A stretch of DNA of 64,000 nt from Streptomyces venezuelae (lineage in GTDB: Bacteria; Actinomycetota; Actinomycetes; Streptomycetales; Streptomycetaceae). This document shows positions 8,673 through 18,433 of this stretch, piece by piece (position 1 is the stretch's first letter; each line of letters starts with the position of its first letter). Location: assembly GCF_008642275.1 (NCBI RefSeq), contig NZ_CP029189.1, positions 4,934,501-4,998,500 on the forward strand, read 5' to 3'. The position numbers and the translations under genes were made by a program. The notes beneath the pieces were generated by a model. The model was not told the origin of the DNA, searched no databases, and worked only from the letters and a program-made list of their open reading frames with translations.

Positions 8673-10055
8673 CTACGCTCCCGCACCCGCTCCGGGTGCC
8701 CCCGGGCCGCCGGCGTCCCCGGCGAGCATGTCGGTCCACATCCTCGGGAAGTCCGGCAGCGTCTTCGCGGTCGTCGCCACGTTCTCGATCTGCACGCCCT
8801 CCACGGCCAGGCCGATCACCGCACCCGCGGTGGCCATCCGGTGGTCGTCGTACGTGTGGAACACCCCGCCGTGCATCCGGCGCGGCCGGATGCGCAGACC
8901 GTCCTCGGTCTCGGTGACGTCACCGCCGAGCGCGTTGATCTCCTTGGTCAGCGCGGCCAGCCGGTCCGTCTCGTGCAGCCGCAGGTGCGCGACACCGCGC
9001 AGCACCGACTCGGAATCGGCCAGGGCGGCCACGGCCGCGATGCCCGGGGTGAGCTCGCCGACCTCGCTCAGGTCCACGTCGATGCCGTGGATCTTGCCGG
9101 TGCCGGTGAAGACCAGCCCCGCGTCGGTCAGCTCGCAGGAACCGCCCATCTCCGTGAAGATCCGGCGCAGCGCGTCGCCCGGCTGCGTGGTGCGGCGCGG
9201 CCAGTCCGGGACGGTGACGGTGCCGCCGGTGATCAGGGCCGCGGCCAGGAAGGGCTGCGCGTTGGAGAGGTCCGGCTCCACGACCATGTCGCGGCCCAGC
9301 AGCGCGCCCGGGGCGACCCGCCACACGTCCTTCTCGCCCCCGGCCTCGGGGGTGTCGACCTGGGCGCCCGCCGCGCGCAGCATCTCCACGGTCATCCGGA
9401 TGTGCGGCATCGACGGCAGGTTGCCGCCCACGTGCCGGACCTCGACGCCCTGGTTGAAGCGCGGGGCGGACAGCAGCAGGGCGGAGACGAACTGCGAGGA
9501 GTTGCTGGCGTCGATCTCGACCGTGCCGCCCTCCAGGGCCCCGCCGCCCTGGACGGTCATGGGCAGCGCGCCGCGGCCGTCGTCGTCGATCCGGGCGCCG
9601 AGGGTCCGCAGGGCGGTGATGACCTGGCCGAGCGGGCGCTCGTAGGAACGCGGGTCACCGTCGAAGCGGATGTCGCCGTCGGCGAGGGTGGCGACGGGCG
9701 GCAGGAAGCGCATGACCGTGCCCGCGTTGCCGACGTCCACGGTCGTCGGACCGTGCAGGGCCGCGGGAATGATCCGCCAGGCCTCGCCGCCCACCGCGCC
9801 GTCGGCGGAACCGGCGGAGCTGGACGAGACGGTCTCCTCGATGCCGACGCCCAGCGCCCGCAGCGCGTCGGACATCAGCTGGGAGTCGCGCGAGCGCAGC
9901 GGGCGGCGCACCCAGCCGGGCTCGGCGGCGAGCGCGGCGAGCACGAGGGCCCGGTTGGTGACCGATTTGGACCCCGGCACCGTGACGGTGGCGTGGACGG
10001 CCCCATCGGCGAGCGGAGCGGGCCAGAGGGCAGGGAGCGCGGGGGTCTCGGTCAT
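8673..10055 (-). CDS. aroA: 3-phosphoshikimate 1-carboxyvinyltransferase (EPSP synthase)
   Basis: Joins shikimate-3-phosphate and PEP in the shikimate pathway. 460 residues. Substrate motifs: [53 protein letters not shown] and [15 protein letters not shown] 10055 is favoured; an in-frame GTG sits three codons upstream. First gene of the aroA-rsgA unit. The C-terminal Gly/Ala/Pro tail is low complexity. Confidence 0.96.
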   Translation of the reverse strand: MTETPALPALWPAPLADGAVHATVTVPGSKSVTNRALVLAALAAEPGWVRRPLRSRDSQLMSDALRALGVGIEETVSSSSAGSADGAVGGEAWRIIPAALHGPTTVDVGNAGTVMRFLPPVATLADGDIRFDGDPRSYERPLGQVITALRTLGARIDDDGRGALPMTVQGGGALEGGTVEIDASNSSQFVSALLLSAPRFNQGVEVRHVGGNLPSMPHIRMTVEMLRAAGAQVDTPEAGGEKDVWRVAPGALLGRDMVVEPDLSNAQPFLAAALITGGTVTVPDWPRRTTQPGDALRRIFTEMGGSCELTDAGLVFTGTGKIHGIDVDLSEVGELTPGIAAVAALADSESVLRGVAHLRLHETDRLAALTKEINALGGDVTETEDGLRIRPRRMHGGVFHTYDDHRMATAGAVIGLAVEGVQIENVATTAKTLPDFPRMWTDMLAGDAGGPGAPGAGAGA

Positions 10056-10119
10056 GGCCCCCACTTTAGTGGCTTCCCCCGATGCCAGATCTTGATCCCG
10101 GTCCCGTCTCAGGGAGCGG

Positions 10120-10833
10120 TCACAGGGCGAGCAGCCAGCGGGCGCCGCCGATCAGCGAGCACAGCGCGACGACGTGGAAGAAGAGCAGCCACACCACCGG
10201 GTGAAGGTGGGTGAGCCGGCCGAGCTGGTCGGCGTCGGAATCGGGTGCCCCGCCGCCCCGGCGCTTGGCCCCCAGCTCGAAGACCGGCCGGACCCCGCCC
10301 AGCAGCAGGAACCACACCACCAGGTAAGCAAAACCGGCCTGTACCTCCGCCGGCGCCAGCCAGGACACCAGCAGGAAGGTTCCGCCGGTCAGGATCACCG
10401 TCAGCGCCCCGTACGCGTTCCGGATCATCACCAGCATCGCCAGCAGCAGGGCGGTGGCCACCCACAGCAGCAGCGTGATCCGGTGCGCGGACAGCAGGGC
10501 CGCCCCGCCCAGCCCGAGCAGCGACGGCGCGGTGTACCCGCCCGCCGCGGTCAGGATCATCCCGAGGCCCGTCGGCTTGCCCCGGCTGACGGTGACCCCG
10601 CTGGTGTCGGAGTGCAGCCGTATCCCGCTCAGGCGCCGCCGGGTGAGCAGGGCCATCAGCCCGTGCCCCCCCTCGTGCGCGATGGTGATGGTGTTGCGCG
10701 AGATCCGCCACAGCGGGCGGGGCCCCACCGCGGCCAGCGCGACGACTCCCGTCACGATCACCAGCCACAGGTCGGGCGCGGTCTGTATGCCCGTGAGCCG
10801 GTCCCACAGACCGGCCGTCGTGCTGCTGTCCAT
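10120..10833 (-). CDS. M50-family integral membrane metallopeptidase-like protein
   Basis: 237 residues with about six hydrophobic segments. An HExxH zinc motif ([13 protein letters not shown]) sits at the edge of a membrane helix near residue 53, as in M50B-type site-2-like proteases. The substrate is unknown. AAGGAG lies 11 bases upstream of ATG 10833. Divergent from the SRAP gene by about 50 bases. Confidence 0.8.
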   Translation of the reverse strand: MDSSTTAGLWDRLTGIQTAPDLWLVIVTGVVALAAVGPRPLWRISRNTITIAHEGGHGLMALLTRRRLSGIRLHSDTSGVTVSRGKPTGLGMILTAAGGYTAPSLLGLGGAALLSAHRITLLLWVATALLLAMLVMIRNAYGALTVILTGGTFLLVSWLAPAEVQAGFAYLVVWFLLLGGVRPVFELGAKRRGGGAPDSDADQLGRLTHLHPVVWLLFFHVVALCSLIGGARWLLAL

Positions 10834-10886
10834 AAGGTGGCGGACTCCTTGCGGTGGGGTTGGGGCGACATGGCAGTGTGGCAGCC

Positions 10887-11705
10887 ATGTGCGGACGGTA
10901 TGCGGCGAGTCGTAGGCCCGAGGACCTCGTGGAGGCCTTCGGCATCGAGAGGTGGGAGCCGGAGGAGGCCCTGGCCCCCGACTTCAACGTGGCGCCGACG
11001 AAAGAGGTCCACGTGGTCCTCGACCGTCCCCTCAAAGACGCCTCGCACCCGCGTCCGGTTCGCCAGCTGCGCGTCCTGAAATGGGGGCTGGTCCCCTCCT
11101 GGGCCCAGAACCCCGACGGCGCCGCCCGGATGATCAACGCCCGCTCCGAGACCCTCCACGAGAAGCCGTCCTTCCGCCGTCCCTTCGCACAGCGCCGCTG
11201 CATCGTCCCCGCCGACGGCTACTACGAGTGGGTCACCGCCCACGACGAGCGGCAGCTGGAGGTGGAGGGCAAGAAGAAGCGGGCCCGCAAGCAGCCCTAT
11301 TTCGTCCTCCCCTCCGACGGCTCCGTCTTCGCGATGGCCGGGATATACGAGTTCTGGCGCGACCGGACCCTGCCCGACGAGCACCCGCTGTCCTGGTGGG
11401 TCACCTGCTCGGTGATCACCACGGAGGCCGAGACCGGCCCCCTGGGCGTGGCCCCCGCCGAGGGGCCGCGCTCGCTCGCCGACATCCACCCCCGGATGCC
11501 GCTGATGCTCACCCCGGACCGCTGGGACGCCTGGCTGGACCCGGCGAACACCGACACCGAGCGCTCGCTGCGGGAACTGCTCGCCCCGCCGCCCGGCGGG
11601 CTGATGCGGGCCTACCCGGTGTCCACGGCGGTGAGCAGCGTGCGCAACAACGGCCCGGAGCTGCTGACGGAGCTGGCCGCGCCGGAGGAGGGCACCCTCT
11701 TCTGA
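10887..11705 (+). CDS. SRAP-domain abasic-site protein (YedK/HMCES family)
   Basis: Forms a thiazolidine crosslink with abasic sites in single-stranded DNA. The catalytic residue is Cys2, exposed by Met removal, so the start must be ATG 10887 (MCGRYAAS); the frame is open 11 codons further upstream. Other conserved residues: Asn in APDFNVAPT, NARSET, the Glu of GYYEW and the His of DIHPRMPLML. 272 residues, with a Lys-rich insert (EGKKKRARKQ) near residue 130. Confidence 0.93.
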   Translation: MCGRYAASRRPEDLVEAFGIERWEPEEALAPDFNVAPTKEVHVVLDRPLKDASHPRPVRQLRVLKWGLVPSWAQNPDGAARMINARSETLHEKPSFRRPFAQRRCIVPADGYYEWVTAHDERQLEVEGKKKRARKQPYFVLPSDGSVFAMAGIYEFWRDRTLPDEHPLSWWVTCSVITTEAETGPLGVAPAEGPRSLADIHPRMPLMLTPDRWDAWLDPANTDTERSLRELLAPPPGGLMRAYPVSTAVSSVRNNGPELLTELAAPEEGTLF

Positions 11706-11724
11706 CCCGGGCAGGATGGGACGC

Positions 11725-12375
11725 ATGACCACGCGTACCGAGAGTGTCGACACCCCGGCGGGCGAGGCCCGCATCACCTGGCACCGGGCGCCGGAGCCGC
11801 GGCTCGTGCTCGCCGTCGGCCACGGCGCGGGCGGCGGCATCGAGGCCCGGGACCTCCGGGCGCTGGCCGCCGCCCTGCCCGCCCGCGGGATCACGGTGGC
11901 GCTGGTCGAACAGCCCTGGCGGGTCGCCGGGAAGAAGGTCGCCGCCGCTCCCAAGGTGCTGGACGAGGGATGGCGCGGGCTGTGGCCGGCGCTCGTGGAG
12001 CCCGGACTGCCCGTGGTCGCGGGCGGGCGCAGCGCCGGGGCCCGGGTGGCCTGCCGGACCGCCGCCGGACTGGGGGCGGCCGGGGTGCTGGCGCTGGCCT
12101 TCCCGCTGCACCCGCCGGGCCGGCCGGAGAAGTCCCGCGCCGGGGAGCTCACCGGGGCCGGCCGGCCCGCCCTCGTGGTCCAGGGCGACCGGGACCCCTT
12201 CGGGCGGCCCGAGGAGTTCCCGCCGCCGGGCGAGGGGCAACCGTACGAGCTGGTGGAGGTGGCCTACGCCGATCACGGCTTCGCGGTGCCGAAGAAGGCG
12301 GACACCACCCAGGAGGCGGCGCTCTCGACGATCACCACGGCGGTGGGGGAGTGGCTCGCACGGCTCCCCGTGTGA
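11725..12375 (+). CDS. Alpha/beta hydrolase, Tex30/KANL3-like
   Basis: 216 residues. Features of the fold: VGHGAGGG oxyanion region, nucleophile elbow GGRSAGARVA, an Asp in VVQGDRDPFG and a late His in YADHGF. Probable serine hydrolase of unknown substrate. GGATGGG lies just before ATG 11725; a second ATG three codons upstream (11716) is possible. It follows the SRAP gene by 19 bases and may be co-transcribed. Confidence 0.8.
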   Translation: MTTRTESVDTPAGEARITWHRAPEPRLVLAVGHGAGGGIEARDLRALAAALPARGITVALVEQPWRVAGKKVAAAPKVLDEGWRGLWPALVEPGLPVVAGGRSAGARVACRTAAGLGAAGVLALAFPLHPPGRPEKSRAGELTGAGRPALVVQGDRDPFGRPEEFPPPGEGQPYELVEVAYADHGFAVPKKADTTQEAALSTITTAVGEWLARLPV

Positions 12376-12423
12376 AGCCCGCCGGCCGCCTCCCGGAGAA
12401 AGCCCGAAACCCGCCGGGCGCCC

Positions 12424-12450
12424 GGGAATGCGCCGCCCGCCCCCTTCGTT
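12424..12450 (+). promoter_or_regulatory. SigR-dependent promoter of sigR
   Basis: GGGAAT (12424-12429), an 18-bp spacer, then GTT (12448-12450). This matches the published SigR consensus GGAAT-N18-GTT. It reads into the upstream (long) start of sigR, so it provides positive autoregulation under thiol oxidation. Confidence 0.85.
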
Positions 12451-12498
12451 GTCTCGGATGTCGGAACGTAGGAGAACGCGTCGGAGGAGAGGGAGCGC

Positions 12499-13308
12499 AT
12501 GACCCAGGTCATCAGCCAGAACCGTCGGCAGGCCGCTGACCTGGACTGGACCGTGCTGCCGGCGCCCAAGCGCAGCTCGCTTCGGGCGGCGGAGGGCCGG
12601 GAAGGTCGACTATTCTCCGATTCGAGCGGATCCGCTTTCGGGTCCGCCACGCTGTCGGAGGAGGTGGGTCCTGTCGCTGGGACCGACGAAGGCCACGCGG
12701 AGGAGACGACCCTGGAGCGCAACGCGCGCTTCGAACGGGACGCCCTCGGCTACCTCGACCAGATGTACTCGGCCGCGCTGCGCATGACGCGCAATCCGGC
12801 CGACGCCGAGGACCTGGTCCAGGAGACGTACGCGAAGGCGTACGCGTCGTTCCACCAGTTCCGCGAGGGCACCAACCTGAAGGCGTGGCTCTACCGCATC
12901 CTGACCAACACCTTCATCAACTCCTACCGCAAGAAGCAGCGCGAGCCGCAGCGCAGCGCCGCGGAGGAGATCGAGGACTGGCAGCTGGCGCGCGCCGAGT
13001 CGCACATGTCGACCGGACTGCGTTCCGCCGAGTCGCAGGCACTCGACCACCTGCCCGATTCGGACGTGAAGGAAGCCCTGCAGGCCATTCCGGAGGAGTT
13101 CCGCATCGCGGTCTACCTTGCCGACGTAGAGGGCTTTGCGTACAAGGAGATCGCGGACATCATGGGTACACCCATCGGTACGGTCATGTCGCGACTGCAC
13201 CGTGGCCGCCGTCAACTCCGCGGAATGCTGGAGGACTACGCCCGTGAGCGTGGGCTGGTTCCCGCGGGCGCGGGAGAGTCGAACGACCGGAAAGGCTCGG
13301 ACTCATGA
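12499..13308 (+). CDS. sigR: ECF sigma factor SigR (thiol-oxidative stress), long and short forms
   Basis: Directs transcription of thioredoxin, mycothiol and proteostasis genes. Region 2 spans [20 protein letters not shown]; region 4 includes [20 protein letters not shown]. The long form from ATG 12499 (269 residues, GGAGGAGAGGGAG upstream) is preceded by a SigR-type promoter. A GTG at codon 56 (12664), preceded by GGAGGAG, starts the canonical form of about 214 residues. The 55-residue extension equals that reported for the unstable SigR-prime isoform of S. coelicolor. The stop overlaps the rsrA start (ATGA). Confidence 0.96.
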   Translation: MTQVISQNRRQAADLDWTVLPAPKRSSLRAAEGREGRLFSDSSGSAFGSATLSEEVGPVAGTDEGHAEETTLERNARFERDALGYLDQMYSAALRMTRNPADAEDLVQETYAKAYASFHQFREGTNLKAWLYRILTNTFINSYRKKQREPQRSAAEEIEDWQLARAESHMSTGLRSAESQALDHLPDSDVKEALQAIPEEFRIAVYLADVEGFAYKEIADIMGTPIGTVMSRLHRGRRQLRGMLEDYARERGLVPAGAGESNDRKGSDS

Positions 13309-13610
13309 GTTGCGGAGAGCCGCACGAGACAGAGTGCTCTGAGGTCCTGGATCACCTGTACGAGTTCCTCGACCAGGAGATGCCGGACAGTGACTGCACG
13401 AAGTTCGAGACGCATTTCGGCGAGTGCAATCCCTGCCTGGAGAAGTACGGGCTCGAACAGGCCGTGAAGAAGCTGGTGAAGCGCTGCTGCGGCTCGGACG
13501 ACGTGCCGACCGACCTGCGGTCGAAGGTGATGGGCCGGATCGAACTGATCAGGTCCGGTCAGGCGGTGCCCGACCACGATGTCACCGCCGACAATCCCGC
13601 ACCCGGCTGA
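13305..13610 (+). CDS. rsrA: Redox-sensing zinc anti-sigma factor RsrA
   Basis: 101 residues. A ZAS-type anti-sigma that binds SigR when reduced and releases it on disulfide formation. All key residues of the family sit at the expected positions: Cys3, Cys11, Cys31, His37, Cys41 and Cys44 (HFGECNPC), plus Cys61-Cys62. Four-base overlap with sigR implies translational coupling and near-stoichiometric synthesis. Confidence 0.96.
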   Translation: MSCGEPHETECSEVLDHLYEFLDQEMPDSDCTKFETHFGECNPCLEKYGLEQAVKKLVKRCCGSDDVPTDLRSKVMGRIELIRSGQAVPDHDVTADNPAPG

Positions 13611-13644
13611 CCGGCGCCGGCCGCCCGTCAGACGCGTGAACAGC

Positions 13645-13693
13645 CGCCCCCGGAAGAGCACTTCATTCACCCGAATGTGCTAATCCGGGGGCG
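13645..13693. terminator. Long nested hairpin after rsrA
   Basis: Arms CGCCCCCGGA (13645-13654) and TCCGGGGGCG (13684-13693) enclose AGCAC/GTGCT and CATTC/GAATG pairs. Probable terminator of sigR-rsrA, 35 bases past the stop. Confidence 0.65.
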
Positions 13694-13818
13694 TCCGCAT
13701 GGCCCAATGCGGAAATGTGGCCCACCTCGCTGCGGGCCCCACCTATTCTCCCCATTCGGTGCTGGTTCGATTCGGCACCCGGTGTGCACGGCACAACGGC
13801 ACAGGGGAGGAGAGCGCC

Positions 13819-15333
13819 ATGCGGGCACTTCCGCCGGGGGCGCGCGGATACCTCCTGTGCGCCGTTCTCACGGCCGTCGCGTGCGTCACCCCCGCCTTCA
13901 CGGATTCCGGTACGCCCTGGCCGGACGTGGCCCTGCTCGCCGTGCTCTACCTCGGCTGCGAACTGGTCAAGGCCTGCCCGCTGCGAAGCGGCCGGGTGCC
14001 CGAGGGCATCGGCTCCTTCTTCCCCGTCGTGCTCGCCGCCGTCTTCCTGCTGCCGCCCGCCGCCGCCGCGCTCGTGGCGCTGCCCGGGGGACTCGCGGGC
14101 ACCGTCGTCCAGCGGCCGGCCGGGGTGCGCCGCCTGTGGCACGCCGCGCAGCAGGCGACCGCGGCCTGGACCGCGGGGCAGGCCTACGGGCTGCTGCACG
14201 GCCCGGCCACCCTCGGCGGCGGCCCCTCCGACGGCCCCGGGCCGCTCCTGGGGCCGGCCGACTTCCCCTACGCACTGCTTCCCGCGACGGCGGCCGCCGT
14301 CACCTTCTGCCTGCTGCTCACCGCCCTCGACGGCGGCATCCTGGTCACCGCCGAACGCCGCCCGGCCGCCACCGCCTGGCGCGGGCTCGCGGGCTCCTCG
14401 CTCGCCCCCCACTGCGTCCACGGCCTCGCCGGTCTGATGATGGCGGTCATGTGGCGCAGCCCCTACGGCCCCCCGGCCGCCCTGCTCGTCCTGCTGCCCG
14501 TGTACATCTCCTGCTGGATCTTCGCCCAGTACCACCGCGAGCGCACCGCCCACCAGGCGACCATCCGCGCCCTCGTCCAGGCCGTCGACATCAAGGACCG
14601 TTACACGCGCGGACACAGCGAACGGGTCGGCCAGGCCTCCGCGATGATCGCCCGGGAGCTGGGCATGACGGAGGACCGGCTGGAGACGGTGCGCATCGCC
14701 GGGATCCTGCACGACGTGGGGAAACTGGGCGTCCCCACCCGGCTGCTGCGCAAGGACGGACCGCTCACCCCGCAGGAGCGCCGGATCATCGAGCTGCACC
14801 CCGAGTACGGGCACGAGATGGTGCGCGGCATCGGCTTCCTCGGCGAGGCCCGCGCGGCGATCCTGCACCACCACGAGCGGGTCGACGGCTCCGGCTATCC
14901 GTACGGGCTGACCGGTGAGCAGATCCCGGTGCTGGCCCGGGTGGTGGCGGTGGCCGACGCCTTCGACGCGATGACCTCGACCCGCTCGTACAGCCGGGCC
15001 AGGCCGGTGCCCGTCGCCCTGGCGGAGCTGGAACGGTGCGCGGGGGCGCAGTTCGACCCGTCGATGGTGCGGGCACTGACCGACGCGATCGGCCGCACCG
15101 GCTGGCATCCGGTGGTGACCTCGGACGAGGACCTCCAGGTGATCCCGGCCGGTGCCCCCGGGGCGGAGCGCGGACCGGGCCCGGCGGTCCTGGCCGGGAT
15201 GCCCGAGCAGGGCACCCGCCCCCACGCACCGGCCCCGCCGCCGGACAGGGTCCCGGCGGTCCCCGGCCCGGGCGGCGGAACCGGGCCGGACGCGGACGGC
15301 ACCGGGGCGGGCGGCGCCGGGGCGGGCGGATGA
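13819..15333 (+). CDS. Membrane-anchored HD-GYP domain protein
   Basis: 504 residues. An N-terminal membrane domain of about six to seven helices (to about residue 245) is followed by an HD-GYP phosphohydrolase domain: YTRGHSERVG, the HD pair in ILHDVGKLG, HPEYGHEM and the signature HHHERVDGSGYPYG. The domain family hydrolyses cyclic dinucleotides, classically c-di-GMP. The C-terminal 70 residues are a Pro/Gly/Ala tail. ATG 13819 has GGGGAGGAG upstream. Overlaps the next gene by ATGA, so the two are coupled. Confidence 0.88.
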   Translation: MRALPPGARGYLLCAVLTAVACVTPAFTDSGTPWPDVALLAVLYLGCELVKACPLRSGRVPEGIGSFFPVVLAAVFLLPPAAAALVALPGGLAGTVVQRPAGVRRLWHAAQQATAAWTAGQAYGLLHGPATLGGGPSDGPGPLLGPADFPYALLPATAAAVTFCLLLTALDGGILVTAERRPAATAWRGLAGSSLAPHCVHGLAGLMMAVMWRSPYGPPAALLVLLPVYISCWIFAQYHRERTAHQATIRALVQAVDIKDRYTRGHSERVGQASAMIARELGMTEDRLETVRIAGILHDVGKLGVPTRLLRKDGPLTPQERRIIELHPEYGHEMVRGIGFLGEARAAILHHHERVDGSGYPYGLTGEQIPVLARVVAVADAFDAMTSTRSYSRARPVPVALAELERCAGAQFDPSMVRALTDAIGRTGWHPVVTSDEDLQVIPAGAPGAERGPGPAVLAGMPEQGTRPHAPAPPPDRVPAVPGPGGGTGPDADGTGAGGAGAGG

Positions 15334-16589
15334 GGGTCCCGGCCGCGTGGACCGTGCGCGGAGCCGCCGCGGTGCTCACCGGAGCCGCACTCGGGCACAC
15401 CCTGTGGCACGGCGTCGCCGAGCCCGGCGCCGCCCTGGCCTTCGCCGCCCTGATCACCGTCGGGGAGCTCGCCCGCCGGGACCGCCAGGACCCTCTCGGC
15501 CGCCGCCCCGCACCGCTCGGCTCCGCCGGAGCCCTGGCCTACGCCCTGCTCGGAGAGAGCGCCGGCCGGCCCACCCACCACGGGGTGCTCCAGACCGTCG
15601 CGGTCGTCGTCGCCGCCGTCCTCGCCGGGATCGTCCCGCACGTCGCCCGCGGCCGCGGCCCCGCCCTGGACCACCTGTCCCGCCGGGTGCTCACGGTCGC
15701 CTTCGCCGCCGCCTGTTTCCAGCCGCTCTACAACTCGGGCCGGCTGGAGCAGTGGGTGGGCCAGGGCCCGTACCTCGTCGGCTACCTGCTCTGCCTCCTC
15801 GGCCTCACCGCCCTGTGCGACGCCGTGCTCGCCGCGGCGCTCGCCGGGGCCCGGACCAGCCGGCCGTACGGTCCGCTGCTGCACGACGAACTGCGCGCCC
15901 AGCTCGGCATCGGCTCGGCGATCTGCGCCACCGGGGTCGTGATGGCGCTCGGCGCGGCCGTCGCGGGCCCGTGGGCCCTGCCCGCCCTCAGCGTGCCCCT
16001 GCTGCTGACCCAGCTGTCCTTCCACCGGATCTCCGCGATCCGCACCACCTACCGCCAGACCATCACCTCCCTGGCCCGCGCCACCGAGATCGCCGGCTGC
16101 ACCCGCCCGGGCCACGCCCGCCGGGTGGCCGCCCTGAGCTGCGCCGTCGGCCGGGAGCTCGGCCTGTCGGAGCGGGAGCTCACGGTGCTGGAGTACGCCG
16201 CCCTGATGCACGACATCGGCCAGCTGTCCCTCGTCGACCCGGTCCCGGACGGGGCCACGGCCGGGCTGCCGGGCGCGGAGGCCCGCCGGATCGCCGAGCT
16301 GGGCGGGGAGGTGGCCCGGCAGACCGGGGTGCCCGCCGAGGTCGCCGTGGTGGTGGAGCGGCAGGCGGATCCGTACCGTGAGCAGCCCACGGCGGCCCGG
16401 ATCGTGCGTACGGTGAATGCGTACGACGATCTGGTCGGCGGAAACCGTCACCCGGGTGGCTCACTGGCCGCCCTGGAGCGGCTCCGCCTCGGCACCGGGC
16501 ACGATTACCAGCCGGAGGTCGTTGAGTGCCTCGCAAGGGTTCTGGCCAGGGGCGGACGTGGCAGAGTGGTGCCCGTCCCACCTGGGTAA
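15330..16589 (+). CDS. Membrane HD-domain protein, degenerate partner
   Basis: 419 residues, with the same plan as the preceding protein: several membrane helices, then an HD-type domain (GHARRVAALSCAVG, ALMHDIGQLSL). The segment matching the HHE...GYP signature is lost (VVVERQADPYREQ), so metal binding and catalysis are doubtful. Start ATG 15330 overlaps the upstream stop. Probably a paralogue that regulates or dimerises with its neighbour (inference). Confidence 0.8.
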   Translation: MRVPAAWTVRGAAAVLTGAALGHTLWHGVAEPGAALAFAALITVGELARRDRQDPLGRRPAPLGSAGALAYALLGESAGRPTHHGVLQTVAVVVAAVLAGIVPHVARGRGPALDHLSRRVLTVAFAAACFQPLYNSGRLEQWVGQGPYLVGYLLCLLGLTALCDAVLAAALAGARTSRPYGPLLHDELRAQLGIGSAICATGVVMALGAAVAGPWALPALSVPLLLTQLSFHRISAIRTTYRQTITSLARATEIAGCTRPGHARRVAALSCAVGRELGLSERELTVLEYAALMHDIGQLSLVDPVPDGATAGLPGAEARRIAELGGEVARQTGVPAEVAVVVERQADPYREQPTAARIVRTVNAYDDLVGGNRHPGGSLAALERLRLGTGHDYQPEVVECLARVLARGGRGRVVPVPPG

Positions 16590-16720
16590 CCCATGGGTAA
16601 TGAGCGGCCGTCCGAGTGGGCATGGTTGGATGCCAGTAAGAGGGACCGTAGGAGTGTCCGCAAGGCTGCACCGTTGTCCCCCAGCGACCGCTGGGAGGTG
16701 CCCCCAGGCAGGCGGGAATC

Positions 16721-17710
16721 GTGAGGATCTTCGGGAAGGTACGGCATCGGCCCTCCGCCTCGTGGCGGCAGGCCACCGACCGCGCGTTCACGCTGATCGG
16801 CGACGGGCGGTACGAGGACGCGGGCGCGCTCCTGACGAGAGCGGCGGACCTGGAGCCCTGGCTGTCCGAGTCCTGGTTCAATCTGGCCCTGCTGCACAAG
16901 TTCCGGCACGACTGGGAGCAGGCGCGGGCCGCCGGGCTGCGCGCCGTGGCCCTGCTGGACCGTGAGACGGGCGCCCCGGACTGGTGGAACGTCGGGATCG
17001 CCGCCACCGCGCTGCAGGACTGGCCGCTCGCCCGGCGGGCCTGGCAGGCGTACGGGCTGAAGGTGCCCGGGGACGCGGCCGGGGCGGGCGAGCCGGTCGG
17101 GATGGAGCTCGGCAGTGCCGCCGTGCGGCTCTCGCCCGAGGGCGAGGCGGAAGTGGTCTGGGGCCGTCGGCTGGACCCGGCCCGGCTGGAGGTCCTGTCG
17201 ATCCCGCTGCCCTCCTCGGGGCGGCGCTGGGGCGAGGTCGTGCTCCACGACGGGGTCCCGCACGGCGAGCGGGTCACCGCGGCCGGACCCTCCTACCCCG
17301 TGTTCGACGAGATCGAACTGTGGGCGCCGTCCCCGGTGCCGACCTGGGTGGTGCTGCTGGAGGCGGCCACCGAGGCGGACCGCGACGCGCTGGAGCAGCT
17401 GGCCTCGGACGCCGGGTTCGCCGCCGAGGACTGGTCCTCGTCGGTGCGGCTGCTGTGCCGGACCTGCTCGGAGAGCGAGATGCCGAGCGACGAGGGCGAC
17501 GGCGAGCAGCACCTCGATCCGCACGACCACAGCGAGCCCGGACACCCCGGACCGCTCGGGCACCGTACGGCCGGCTCGGGCTCCCTGTGGGTCCCCGAGC
17601 GCGAGTGCGGGATCGCGGCACCGGCCGGGCTGGTGCGCGGACTGCTCGACGGCTGGGTCGCGGACAGTCCCGGCACCCGCGAGTGGCGGGATCTCGAAGA
17701 AGTCTGCTGA
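16721..17710 (+). CDS. TPR-containing protein
   Basis: 329 residues from GTG 16721 with GGCGGGA upstream. The first 110 residues hold two to three TPR-like helical pairs (AFTLIGDGRYEDAGALLTRA, SWFNLALLHKF, WWNVGIAATAL). The middle is a beta-rich region ending in PVFDEIELWAP, then an acidic/His-rich segment (HLDPHDHSEPGHPG) and a CRTC motif. No enzymatic signature. Conserved as a hypothetical in Streptomyces as far as I can judge. It ends about 80 bases before def. Confidence 0.75.
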   Translation: MRIFGKVRHRPSASWRQATDRAFTLIGDGRYEDAGALLTRAADLEPWLSESWFNLALLHKFRHDWEQARAAGLRAVALLDRETGAPDWWNVGIAATALQDWPLARRAWQAYGLKVPGDAAGAGEPVGMELGSAAVRLSPEGEAEVVWGRRLDPARLEVLSIPLPSSGRRWGEVVLHDGVPHGERVTAAGPSYPVFDEIELWAPSPVPTWVVLLEAATEADRDALEQLASDAGFAAEDWSSSVRLLCRTCSESEMPSDEGDGEQHLDPHDHSEPGHPGPLGHRTAGSGSLWVPERECGIAAPAGLVRGLLDGWVADSPGTREWRDLEEVC

Positions 17711-17792
17711 CCCGGGGCCGTAGGCTGTACGGGCACATCGGTGGCCACGACGACCATCGGTGACCGGGACTTACGGAAGGCGTACGGCGGAC

Positions 17793-18428
17793 ATGGCGCA
17801 GCAGGAGAACGAGGTTGTCGAGAGCGTGAACGACGGGTACGTCGTGGACACCGAGGACTGTGAGGCGCGCGAGCTCGCCCACCGTCAGCGCGGCACGGCC
17901 CGTCCCATCACCGTGGTCGGCAACCCGGTCCTGCACCGGGAGTGCAAGGACGTCACCGAGTTCGGCGACGAGCTGGCGCAGCTGATCGACGACATGTTCG
18001 CCAGCCAGAAGGCCGCCGAGGGCGTGGGCCTGGCCGCGAACCAGATCGGCGTGGACGCCAAGGTCTTCGTCTACGACTGCCCGGACGACGACGGCAAGCG
18101 CCACACCGGTGTCGTCGTCAACCCGAAGCTGGTGGAGCTGCCGGCCGCCGGGCGGGTGCTCGACGACTCCAACGAGGGCTGCCTGTCGGTCCCGACCGCC
18201 TACGCCTCGCTGGCCCGCCCCGACTACGCCGAGGTCACCGGCCAGGACGCGCAGGGCAACCCGATCAAGGTGCGCGGCACCGGCTACTTCGCCCGCTGCC
18301 TGCAGCACGAGACCGACCACCTGTACGGCTACCTCTACATCGACCGCCTCTCGAAGCGGGACCGCAAGGACGCCCTGCGGCAGATGGAAGAGGGCACCCC
18401 GCGCTACGAGACCGTCCCCAACGCCTGA
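17793..18428 (+). CDS. def: Peptide deformylase
   Basis: Removes the N-formyl group from nascent proteins. 211 residues with the three motifs [17 protein letters not shown] (metal Cys) and QHETDHL (HExxH-type metal ligands and catalytic Glu). An N-terminal extension of about 40 residues, rich in acidic residues, precedes the core. ATG 17793 is chosen over an upstream in-frame start at 17760. Confidence 0.95.
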   Translation: MAQQENEVVESVNDGYVVDTEDCEARELAHRQRGTARPITVVGNPVLHRECKDVTEFGDELAQLIDDMFASQKAAEGVGLAANQIGVDAKVFVYDCPDDDGKRHTGVVVNPKLVELPAAGRVLDDSNEGCLSVPTAYASLARPDYAEVTGQDAQGNPIKVRGTGYFARCLQHETDHLYGYLYIDRLSKRDRKDALRQMEEGTPRYETVPNA

Positions 18429-18433
18429 GTCCC

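Noticed and set aside
7399..9645. Open frame of 748 codons across rsgA and aroA, opposite strand
   Set aside because: Covers two well-conserved genes and has no recognisable domain.
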